Source of the DNA: Spirochaetota bacterium
Lineage (GTDB): Bacteria > Spirochaetota > UBA12135 > COTS27
NCBI GenBank assembly: GCA_030621685.1
Contig: JAUXHF010000109.1
Span: 1-6,700 of the forward strand
Length of the DNA: 6,700 bases
Reading direction: 5' to 3'
The translations under genes and the position numbers were made by a program. The notes beneath the pieces are model-generated. The model had not been told where the DNA came from, did not search any database, and worked only from the letters and a program-made list of their open reading frames with translations. Position 1 is the stretch's first letter. The number at the start of each line of letters is the position of its first letter. Shown in pieces: positions 1-5,886 of the stretch.

Positions 1-537
1 CTTTTTGTTCTCTATTATATATTTGCTGTTGTCAGCCTGAAACGGCTAAACGATGCCGGCTATTCTAGCTGGTGGATAGTCTTGCCCTTTGTGCCGCTTT
101 TTTTGTGTAGCTTCTCAAAATCTGCGTATTCAAAACCCGCGTATATTTCTTCCAAAAATCCTGCCAAAAATTCCGATGAGGATAACATCCAGAAAAACAA
201 GGCTGAAGAAGAAACTGAAAAGAATGAAAAGGAAACAGAGAAGCCCGAGCTAAAAAAGACGGAGAAAAAAGATGAGAAAGAAAAAAATAGCGAAAAACAT
301 GTAGCCGATATAAAGGCTTCTACGAAGAAGCGGGACAATAAGAATTCGAAGCCAAAAACCGCTAGAACCGCTAGCCCAAATTCTCCTGCCCAAAATTCTC
401 CTGCCCAAAACCCTAGTGATAAACTGAATAAATCTTCTGCTGCAAGCACCAAGCCTGCGCCCAAGATCTTAGCTGGCATAAAAAGCGGAAGCCCAAGACG
501 AAAAAGAAAAAAACTTCAGGCTGGGAAGAAGTCTTGA
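1..537 (+). CDS. DUF805 membrane protein with long Lys/Glu-rich tail (C-terminal part, 5' end outside window)
   Basis: The frame is open from base 1 to TGA 535-537, giving 178 visible residues. The first ~35 residues contain RLNDAGYSSWW followed by a hydrophobic stretch (IVLPFVPLFL). This is the signature of the last part of DUF805 inner-membrane proteins (R-L-x-D-x-G-x-S-x-W-W). The gene therefore begins upstream, and the TTG at 82 is not its start. After residue ~45 the chain becomes a hydrophilic tail of ~130 residues, rich in Lys, Glu, Ser and Pro, with two small in-frame duplications (TAR/TAS and NSPAQ twice). Ordinary DUF805 proteins end shortly after the membrane domain, so the tail is unusual; it is probably disordered and its role is unknown. 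From about position 460 the -1 frame is also open and ends at a TGA near 565, so the last ~25 residues could be altered by a small frameshift. The function of DUF805 proteins is not established. Confidence 0.8.
   Translation, partial: LFVLYYIFAVVSLKRLNDAGYSSWWIVLPFVPLFLCSFSKSAYSKPAYISSKNPAKNSDEDNIQKNKAEEETEKNEKETEKPELKKTEKKDEKEKNSEKHVADIKASTKKRDNKNSKPKTARTASPNSPAQNSPAQNPSDKLNKSSAASTKPAPKILAGIKSGSPRRKRKKLQAGKKS
357..374 (+). repeat. 9-bp tandem duplication inside the DUF805 tail
   Basis: The unit aaccgctag occurs twice head to tail (357-365 and 366-374), giving Thr-Ala-Arg-Thr-Ala-Ser. The length is a multiple of three, so the frame is kept. Confidence 0.8.
379..408 (+). repeat. 15-bp tandem duplication inside the DUF805 tail
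   Basis: The unit aattctcctgcccaa occurs twice exactly (379-393 and 394-408), encoding NSPAQ twice and keeping the frame. Confidence 0.9.
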
Positions 538-723
538 GCAAAAAATCTGAAACAAAGACTTGAAATTTTAAAACCTAGCTAAAAATTTCTCTAAAGCTCT
601 AATTTTTTAAATACTAGGATGCTCAATACGTTAAATAACCTTAGATGCGAAGCTTAAAGTGAGAGCCTTGCCTTTACTGTATCAAGCCGTGCCAATTAAT
701 TTAAAAGTAGGCTAAAATTTCAA
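538..723. other. AT-rich spacer without a recognisable gene
   Basis: This stretch has no credible ORF. It contains one weak inverted repeat, gaaatttt (562-569) and aaaatttc (582-589) around a 12-base loop, with a T run about 12 bases further on. It could end transcription of the DUF805 gene, but the stem is only A/T rich apart from one G-C pair, and the T run is not adjacent. Nothing else stands out. Confidence 0.4.
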
Positions 724-761
724 TTTTTTTTTTTGTTTTTTTTTTGTTTTTTTTTTGTTTT
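724..761. repeat. T-tract array with 11-bp period (T11-G, T10-G, T10-G, T4)
   Basis: Runs of 11, 10 and 10 T are each closed by a single G at 735, 746 and 757, followed by four more T. The spacing is 11 bp, close to one helical turn, so the tract may be bent or stiff. Long mononucleotide runs are prone to slippage. The second G lies inside the best -35 hexamer of the downstream promoter, and the last ten-T run lies in its spacer. Confidence 0.9.
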
Positions 762-773
762 AAGAGATATAAT
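744..773 (+). promoter_or_regulatory. Sigma70-type promoter for the ABC importer, -35 inside the T-tract array
   Basis: A perfect TATAAT -10 lies at 768-773. The best -35 is TTGTTT at 744-749, which leaves an 18-bp spacer. Transcription would start near 780, giving a ~100-base leader before the ATG at 879. The spacer contains seven T of one run and four of the next, so gain or loss of a single T would change it to 17 or 19 bp. T-rich DNA upstream could also act as an UP element. Prediction from the sequence only. Confidence 0.55.
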
Positions 774-878
774 TGTTTGAGTGTATATTTTCCTTGATTT
801 CGTTCACTCGTTTACCCATACATACAGTTTTAAAAGAATTAAAATTATAGTAAGAAAATTCATTTCGGAGGTTTCAAA

Positions 879-1952
879 ATGAAAAAAATTTTACAAAAAA
901 GTATAGTATGCACCATGGCTATTTGCTTCTGTGTGAGCACGGCCTTTGCAGCTAACTGGTTTCCGTATTCTGTGGAGGAATAGTCGCCGGCGTTTAATAT
1001 GGAAAGCCCAAGAACATCGTTTGACTATGTTCCGTTGGAGCAGGCATCGAAAAAGTGGGAAATTTGTGTATCGTTTCCGCACATGAAGGACGCCTACTGG
1101 TCGGCGGTTAATTATGGAGTCGTTGATGAATCAAGGCGCCAAGGCGTGAAAATGCAACTTGTGGAAGCTGGTGGTTATACCGAGCTTAATAAGCAGATTT
1201 CTCAAATTGAAGACTGTGTGTCCGCCGGAGCTGATGCTGTTGTCATCGGAGCGATTTCTTATGACGGGCTGAACAATGTAGTTTCAGAGATACGCAAGAA
1301 AAACATTCCTGTTATTGACATTATAAATGGCATGTCATCACCAGAGCTTTCAGCGAAATCATTAGTATCATTTGGTGAGATGGGCGAGAAAGCTGGCGAT
1401 TATTTAGCGAAACTTCATCCTGCTGGAACAAAGCAAGTGAAGGTGGCATGGTTTCCCGGGCCTCCTGGAGCCGGCTGGGTTGAAGCGGGCAACGCTGGCT
1501 TCAACAGAGCCATTAAGGGAAGTGCTATAAATCTTGTCGATACAAAGTATGGTGATACAGGCAAGGAAGTTCAAGCAAAACTTGTAGAAGATACGCTTGA
1601 GACCTATCCTGATATTACTTACATTGTGGGCACGGCTGTAACAGCAGAAGCGGCTATCCCCATTCTCCGCTCTAAAAAACTGACCCGCAAGGTGAAAGTT
1701 TTGTCGTATTATTACACCCCGGGGGTTGACCGAGGTATTCGCCGTAGGCAAATATTGGCAGCGCCAACTGATTCGCCGGTTATCCAAGGCAGAATTGCTA
1801 TCGATCAAGCTGTGCGAATTCTTGAGGGCAAAGATTATAAGAAACATGTGGGTCCTGCCTTATTTGTGGTGACACAAAAAAACATATCGAAGTTCAGCAC
1901 TTCTTCTACCTTAGCTCCAGCCAAGTTTAAGCCGGTATTTCGAGTAGATTAA
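879..1952 (+). CDS. TorT-like periplasmic substrate-binding protein, interrupted by an in-frame amber codon
   Basis: This is the binding protein of the ABC importer encoded downstream. ATG 879 has a strong SD (GGAGG 867-871, 7-base spacer) and encodes a clear Sec signal peptide (KK at the N terminus, hydrophobic core, AFA-A cleavage near residue 24). Codon 35 is TAG (981-983). The same frame then continues without a stop to TAA 1950-1952, 357 codons in all, close to E. coli TorT (about 340). Similarity to TorT from memory is strong: W-E-I-C-V near 60-64, MKDAYWSAVNYG 69-80, VEAGGY 95-100, WFPGPPGAGW 191-200 and GTAVTAEAA 251-259. The fold is a type I periplasmic binding protein (Peripla_BP_4 type). 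TorT itself senses TMAO with TorS, but next to an ATPase and a permease this one most likely delivers a ligand for import; the ligand is unknown. A product restarted at ATG 999 would lack the signal peptide and has no close SD. The gene is either suppressed or read through, or is a recent pseudogene. Confidence 0.82.
981..983 (+). other. In-frame TAG codon near the N terminus of the binding protein
   Basis: The codon follows Val-Glu-Glu and precedes Ser-Pro-Ala-Phe, in the poorly conserved linker between the signal peptide and the first conserved strand. One substitution from CAG (Gln) or TGG (Trp) would produce it. A GGAGG (974-978) lies just before it, but the nearest in-frame ATG (999) is 20 bases further on, beyond normal SD spacing. 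I see no strong hairpin immediately downstream. Confidence 0.9.
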
Positions 1953-1979
1953 CGTTGATTGCTAACGTATTTTAGTATT

Positions 1980-2042
1980 GCTTTTTGCTTTTTCCCGCCG
2001 CTTTGGCTGTTTGTAAAATAGCCGCGGCGGAAAGCAAAAAGC
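1980..2042 (+). terminator. Large hairpin after the binding-protein gene (attenuator, terminator or mRNA stabiliser)
   Basis: The arms GCTTTTTGCTTT (1980-1991) and AAAGCAAAAAGC (2031-2042) pair perfectly. Inside them CCGCCGC (1995-2001) pairs with GCGGCGG (2024-2030), and GGCT (2005-2008) with AGCC (2020-2023), leaving an 11-base loop. A bulge of three and a gap of three lie on the 5' side. The stem totals 23 base pairs. There is no U run directly after it; the nearest T run is at 2058-2063. A classical intrinsic terminator is therefore only partly matched. A hairpin after the binding-protein gene commonly gives that gene more mRNA than the ATPase and permease genes, which fits its position here. 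Confidence 0.65.
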
Positions 2043-2078
2043 TGGCTAGGTATTTGGTTTTTTGCTATGCTTCAGGCT

Positions 2079-2210
2079 ATGTAGTATCTTTTAGAGTTAA
2101 AAAAAACTCGTAAAGAATATTCTGCAGTGGCGGTTGTAAGAGATTTTAGCCTTAGCATTAAGCCTAGAGCTTGGCTTGAAAGCAGAAGAGGTGCATGCCG
2201 TTGTGCTTGG
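2079..2210 (+). pseudogene. Decayed copy 1 of the 5' end of the ABC ATPase gene
   Basis: Bases from the ATG at 2079 onward align with the start of the intact ATPase gene at 2512. The match is strongest from 2097, where the frame reads LKKTRKEYSAVAVVRD against LKKIRKEYSGVAVVRD. It continues to about 2209, where a stretch resembling the codons for LELESGEAHVLFG can still be seen with a 5-bp insertion (ggctt) and frame loss. The second codon after the ATG is TAG. The copy stops before Walker A and cannot make a functional ATPase. Confidence 0.85.
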
Positions 2211-2315
2211 GCCAAGAAGCTAAGCAGATACTAGCATTCATCTTCTGTTTTAAAATATTTTTTGCGAATTTTTTGCGTATTTTTTGCGCATTAATTCTCT
2301 GTTAGATATACGACT
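2211..2315 (+). repeat. 105-bp spacer repeat, copy A (pairs with 2407-2511)
   Basis: This segment runs from gccaagaagc to the base before the ATG at 2316. It matches 2407-2511 with only three substitutions, all near the right end. It contains three tandem 11-bp units of the form attttttgcgn at 2257-2289. No SD is visible before either following ATG. Confidence 0.9.
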
Positions 2316-2501
2316 ATGCTAGCCTTGCTTCAGTTAAAAAAAACTCGTAAGAAATATTCTGCAGTGGCGGTTGTAAGAGATGTTAGCCTTAGCATTATAG
2401 CATTAAGCCAAGAAGCTAAGCAGATACTAGCATTCATCTTCTGTTTTAAAATATTTTTTGCGAATTTTTTGCGTATTTTTCGCACATTAATCCTCTGTTA
2501 G
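2316..2501 (+). pseudogene. Decayed copy 2 of the 5' end of the ABC ATPase gene
   Basis: An ORF of 61 codons starts at ATG 2316. Its first ~24 residues (MLALLQLKKTRKKY, then SAVAVVRD) copy the intact ATPase N terminus. It then runs into repeated spacer sequence and stops at TAG 2499-2501. Relative to copy 1 it lacks 49 bp (breakpoints share gcc) and has an 8-bp tandem duplication (agcattat), which accounts exactly for the 41-bp difference in unit length. It ends before Walker A. It could be translated as a short peptide but is most simply duplication debris. Confidence 0.85.
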
Positions 2502-2511
2502 ATATACGACT
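2407..2511 (+). repeat. 105-bp spacer repeat, copy B, directly upstream of the intact ATPase gene
   Basis: This segment is nearly identical to 2211-2315 (three substitutions). It again holds three attttttgcgn-like units of 11 bp (2453-2485, the last one altered). It supplies the leader of the functional ATPase gene, yet shows no SD before ATG 2512. I could not find a convincing promoter in it. Confidence 0.9.
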
Positions 2512-4029
2512 ATGGTAGCCTTGCTTCAGTTAAAAAAAATCCGTAAGGAATATTCTGGAGTGGCGGTTGTAAGAGATATTAACCTAGAGCTTGAAAGCGG
2601 AGAGGCCCATGTGCTGTTTGGGGAGAACGGAGCGGGGAAATCGGTGCTGATATCGATGATTGCCGGAGCTAGCAGGCCAAGCCGTGGCGAGATTTACTTC
2701 AAAGGAAAACGAGTGAATATCTGGTCTGTACAGGATGCTCGCCGGCTTGGAATAAGTGCTGTCTTCCAAGAGTTTTCGCTTATTCCCCAGATGACCGTAG
2801 AAGAGAACTTGTTCTTGGGAGCAGAGATTACAGCTGCCGGCTTGCTTCGTAAATCCTTGCTTCATGCAATGGCCGCAGAGCTGCTAGCCTCGCTCGACTT
2901 CGACATCTCGCCTAGTCGGCGAGTAGATACGCTAACTAGAGCCGAGCAGCAGATGGTGGAAATTGCCAAGGCTTTCCGCTCTGATCTTTCCATCCTCATC
3001 TTAGATGAGCCAACAGCATCGCTTACGCAACATGAGACCCAGCGGCTTTTATTGCTTATCGAAAAATTAAAAAAACAAGGCGTTGGAATAATTTATATCA
3101 CGCATCGCTTAGCCGAGATTCGGCAAATTGGCACGCGGATAACTGTTTTACGGGATGGACATTATATTGACACTGTTCCTGCGAAAACCACCGATGAAAA
3201 ACAGCTTATCAAACTTATGACAGGAAGGAGTGTTGAGAAAATTTTCCCTGCTCTGCCTCGTGAAATATTTGAAACTCTGTTAGCCGTGAATTCGCTAACA
3301 ACTAAAGATGGCTCTGTAAAAGAGGCCTCGTTACATGTTCGCCGTGGAGAGATTGTGGGGCTGGCGGGGCTTATTGGTTCGGGGAAATCAGAGTTTGCCC
3401 AAGCTTGTTTTGGCATGCGAGCGTGGCTAAAGGGCAGCCTTGTTTTCAAAGAAAAAAAAATTAAATTTAACAGCGCTGGCTATGTTCGTATAGCAAGTAT
3501 GCTACGCGCCGGATTTTTATATCTTCCATCGGATAGGCGCGAAGAAGGGCTTATGATGATGCGCAGCGTACGAGAGAACATGAGTTTGGCTGCTTTGAAA
3601 AAAAAACCTTTTTCAAATGGCGTCTTGCTTAACAAAAGGGCTGAAGTGAAAAAGACGAAAGAGCTGGCCAAAAAAATACGTTTATCGCCGCCAAACATAG
3701 AATCGGCGGTAGAGCTTTTTTCTGGTGGGAATCAGCAGAAAGTCATGCTGGCTAGGTGTTTAAGCCAGAAATATGATCTCATTGTTTTTGATGAGCCTAC
3801 GGTTGGCGTAGATGTTGGCACGCGAATTGTTATTTATGAATTTATCTGTGAGCTTTGCAAACAAGGCAGTGCCATTATTCTTATTTCCTCGGACTTGCCG
3901 GAAATCCTTAATCTCTGCCATAGAGCTTACGTGTTTTATCGTGGGCGTATTCAAAGTGAACATAGCGGCGTAGCTATAAATGAAACAAACATACTTTCCA
4001 GCTTTTTTGGCAAAGGAGCCTTGGCATGA
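2512..4029 (+). CDS. Sugar-type ABC transporter ATP-binding protein with two nucleotide-binding domains (RbsA/XylG/MglA family)
   Basis: This 505-residue protein has the usual family length and energises the importer at the inner face of the membrane. Domain 1 has Walker A GENGAGKS (37-44), followed by Val45 where Thr is usual, Q-loop Gln86, a degenerate signature LTRAEQQMVEIAKA (140-153), Walker B ILILDEPTAS (160-169) and switch His197. Domain 2 has Walker A GLIGSGKS (285-292), the family motif LPSDRREEG (337-345), a canonical signature FSGGNQQKV (402-410) and Walker B IVFDEPTVG (423-431). It has SSDLPE (458-463) in place of the switch His, as is common in this family. The start is fixed by an in-frame TAA at 2488 and by the N-terminal sequence kept in the decayed copies, although no SD precedes it. 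Its TGA overlaps the permease ATG by four bases (ATGA), indicating translational coupling. Confidence 0.95.
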   Translation: MVALLQLKKIRKEYSGVAVVRDINLELESGEAHVLFGENGAGKSVLISMIAGASRPSRGEIYFKGKRVNIWSVQDARRLGISAVFQEFSLIPQMTVEENLFLGAEITAAGLLRKSLLHAMAAELLASLDFDISPSRRVDTLTRAEQQMVEIAKAFRSDLSILILDEPTASLTQHETQRLLLLIEKLKKQGVGIIYITHRLAEIRQIGTRITVLRDGHYIDTVPAKTTDEKQLIKLMTGRSVEKIFPALPREIFETLLAVNSLTTKDGSVKEASLHVRRGEIVGLAGLIGSGKSEFAQACFGMRAWLKGSLVFKEKKIKFNSAGYVRIASMLRAGFLYLPSDRREEGLMMMRSVRENMSLAALKKKPFSNGVLLNKRAEVKKTKELAKKIRLSPPNIESAVELFSGGNQQKVMLARCLSQKYDLIVFDEPTVGVDVGTRIVIYEFICELCKQGSAIILISSDLPEILNLCHRAYVFYRGRIQSEHSGVAINETNILSSFFGKGALA

Positions 4030-5102
4030 CAGAATTTTCTAACGAGGAGGAACAAAAAATGCCTCAGCATAAAAACCATACAGAGTTTATGGGAAGAAAG
4101 GGTTTTTTTCTAAGCCTGCTACAAATTTTTCGGAGCTTGCTTATTCGAGTAGGCGTTCTCCCATTTTTGGTGCTGGCTTGTCTTCTTATTTTCGGAATAC
4201 TTTCAGATAATTTTCTTACGGTTCGTAATCTTGCAAATGTGTTACGGCAATCGGTATATTTAGTGATAGTTTCTTTGGGGCAAATGTTGGTGTTGTTAAC
4301 AGGGGGCTTCGACCTCTCTGTTGGCACGATAGTGGCTATGAGTTCTGTTGTGGGGGCCTTAAGCATGACGGCAGCCTATGCGGTTATACCTGAAATGCTA
4401 TGGCTCGTTATTCTCTTGGGTTGCTTTGGTGGCGTAGCCGCAGGCATGCTTATAGGGGTTGTAAATGGCTTGGGTGTAGCGGTGTTTAATGTGTCTCCGT
4501 TTATGATATCACTGGGCATGGCCTCTGTGGGCTTTGGCATAGCACTGTATCTTACTGGCGGTGTTCCGGTGTATGGCATGCCCGTAGAATTTAGCGATAT
4601 TTTTGGCTTTGGTGTTTTCTACGGTATTCCTGTGCCGGTATATTTTGCTGCCTTCATTACAGTTATACTTTCCTTTGTTTTGTATAGAACGTCTTTTGGT
4701 CGGTATATGTATTCGGTAGGCGGAAATATAAAAGCGGCACGGCTTTCTGGAGTAAGCACTAAACTTACGTTATTTTGGACTTACGTGTTGTGTGCCTTGC
4801 TTAGCTCTGTTGCGGGGGTTCTGCTTACGGCTCGGCTAGATACCGGCGAAGCGAATATTGGCTCGAAGTTGCCTCTTGAATCTATTGCTGCATGTGTCAT
4901 TGCTGGCGTAAGTTTACGTGGCGGCGTAGGCCGCATAGAAAGTGTAGTTTTGGGAGCCTTGTTTATTGGTCTTGTGCAAAATGGCATGAATTTAGCACGC
5001 ATCGAATCGTACTTGCAAACAGTTGTGTTGGGCTTGTTACTTATTTTTGCTGTTATTGCCGATCAAATCAGGTTAAAATACATTTCATCAAGTAGAGGCT
5101 AA
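4026..5102 (+). CDS. Sugar-type ABC transporter permease (RbsC/XylH family)
   Basis: This 358-residue polytopic inner-membrane protein is of normal family length and should form a homodimeric channel with the ATPase. Hydrophobic segments run from about residue 44 to 350, suggesting 8-10 helices. Family hallmarks are NFLTVRNLANVLRQ (62-75), GGFDLSVG (93-100) and, at roughly residues 220-240, FGRYMYSVGGN followed by AARLSGV, the cytoplasmic loop that contacts the ATPase. ATG 4026 overlaps the ATPase stop and has AAGGAG (4013-4018, 7-base spacer). A second in-frame ATG at 4059 (Met12) has an even better SD, AGGAGG (4045-4050, 8-base spacer). The first ~22 residues are hydrophilic and outside the conserved domain, so either start is possible. 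I prefer 4026 because of the overlap. Confidence 0.94.
   Translation: MTEFSNEEEQKMPQHKNHTEFMGRKGFFLSLLQIFRSLLIRVGVLPFLVLACLLIFGILSDNFLTVRNLANVLRQSVYLVIVSLGQMLVLLTGGFDLSVGTIVAMSSVVGALSMTAAYAVIPEMLWLVILLGCFGGVAAGMLIGVVNGLGVAVFNVSPFMISLGMASVGFGIALYLTGGVPVYGMPVEFSDIFGFGVFYGIPVPVYFAAFITVILSFVLYRTSFGRYMYSVGGNIKAARLSGVSTKLTLFWTYVLCALLSSVAGVLLTARLDTGEANIGSKLPLESIAACVIAGVSLRGGVGRIESVVLGALFIGLVQNGMNLARIESYLQTVVLGLLLIFAVIADQIRLKYISSSRG
4045..4061 (+). promoter_or_regulatory. Alternative ribosome binding site and start inside the permease gene
   Basis: AGGAGG (4045-4050) is a full SD core, eight bases before ATG 4059. It could give a permease 11 residues shorter, initiated independently of the ATPase stop. 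Confidence 0.45.
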
Positions 5103-5124
5103 GCGAAAAAGAAACGAGGGAAAT

Positions 5125-5841
5125 ATGACTGTAAGTATTAACTGCGATATGGGTGAGAGTTTTGGTCTTTACACCTTAGGAAACGATGAAAGCATTATGC
5201 CACTCATCAACGAGGCGAATGTGGCTTGTGGCTTCCATGCTTCAGACCCTAATCACATGCATGCCACGGTTCTGCTGGCCAAAAAACATGCGGTGAAGGT
5301 CGGCGCTCATTTTTCCTTGCCGGACTTAATGGGTTTTGGTCGGAGAGAAATGAAGATAAGCAGAGATGAGCTTTTTAATATCATTATGTATCAAATTGGT
5401 GCGCTAAAAGCTTTTCTTGACATGGCGGGCATGCCGCTTAATCACTTGAAACCACATGGTGCTTTATATGGCATGGCTGCTAAAGATGAAGCTGTGGCCC
5501 ATGCTGTGGCAGATGCTGCTTTGCAGTATAACGTTCCTGTTTTTGGATTAGCCGATACCGTTCACGAAAAAGTTTATACTCAGCGTGGCTTAGAATTTCG
5601 GGCAGAATTCTTTGCCGATTTAGACTATGATGAAAACGGAAAATTGCTTATTACAAGTAGGCATGAAAAGGTTTCGCCTGAGAAAGCTGCCTTGCGCGTG
5701 TCTCGGGCGCTTAAGGAAAATGTTGTGGAGTGCGTAAGTGGCAAAGATGTTCCCATTCGCGCGGACACTGTTTGTGTTCACTCTGACACTGCTAAGGCTA
5801 GTGAAATTTTACTGGCTATAAGAAAAGCATTAGCTTTATAG
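5125..5841 (+). CDS. pxpA: LamB/YcsF family protein, 5-oxoprolinase subunit A type (PxpA)
   Basis: This 238-residue cytoplasmic protein of the LamB/YcsF family is slightly shorter than the usual ~250. PxpA works with PxpB and PxpC in ATP-dependent opening of 5-oxoproline to glutamate. Conserved features are NCDMGESFG (6-14), NVACGFHASDP (32-42), GAHFSLPDLMGFGRR (60-74), KPHGALYG (109-116) and, near the C terminus, VHSDT (218-222), where many members have HGDT. It starts 22 bases after the permease stop with GAGGG (5116-5120) four bases before the ATG, so it may be cotranscribed with the importer. Next to a biotin carrier and a biotin carboxylase it may serve a biotin-dependent variant acting on a lactam or other cyclic amide (inference). 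The TAG stop lies at the junction of a 19-bp tandem duplication; without it the end would read KALASS and then TAA. The frame continues open after the TAG straight into the next gene. Confidence 0.92.
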   Translation: MTVSINCDMGESFGLYTLGNDESIMPLINEANVACGFHASDPNHMHATVLLAKKHAVKVGAHFSLPDLMGFGRREMKISRDELFNIIMYQIGALKAFLDMAGMPLNHLKPHGALYGMAAKDEAVAHAVADAALQYNVPVFGLADTVHEKVYTQRGLEFRAEFFADLDYDENGKLLITSRHEKVSPEKAALRVSRALKENVVECVSGKDVPIRADTVCVHSDTAKASEILLAIRKALAL

Positions 5842-5858
5842 AAAAGCATTGGCTTCAT
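5821..5858 (+). repeat. 19-bp tandem duplication over the pxpA stop codon
   Basis: Two adjacent 19-bp units (5821-5839 and 5840-5858) start agaaaagcatt and differ at two positions. The pxpA stop TAG spans the junction. Because 19 is not a multiple of three, the duplication changed the reading frame and the C terminus. Confidence 0.88.
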
Positions 5859-5886
5859 CATAAAATACTATACACGAGGATTCAGT

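Noticed and set aside
60..479. Antisense ORF of 139 codons opposite the DUF805 tail
   Set aside because: Its Phe/Ser-rich composition is simply the complement of Lys/Glu-rich codons on the + strand, where a recognised DUF805 motif fixes the coding frame.
82..537. DUF805 gene starting at TTG 82
   Set aside because: The conserved RLNDAGYSSWW motif lies upstream of this TTG in the same frame, so the protein starts before the window.
562..589. Terminator for the DUF805 gene
   Set aside because: The eight-pair stem is almost entirely A/T, with a 12-base loop and no adjacent T run. Too weak to call as a separate feature.
981..983. Pyrrolysine codon
   Set aside because: No pyl genes, no downstream insertion-like hairpin and no methylamine methyltransferase are visible. 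Kept only as a remote explanation for the amber codon.
1404..1847. Antisense ORFs inside the binding-protein, ATPase, permease and carboxylase genes
   Set aside because: They lie opposite strongly conserved coding sequence and show no family motif.
2079..2511. CRISPR-like or insertion-element array
   Set aside because: The repeats are ~200-bp tandem copies of an ATPase gene start with its leader. There are no short regular repeats with spacers, no terminal inverted repeats and no transposase.
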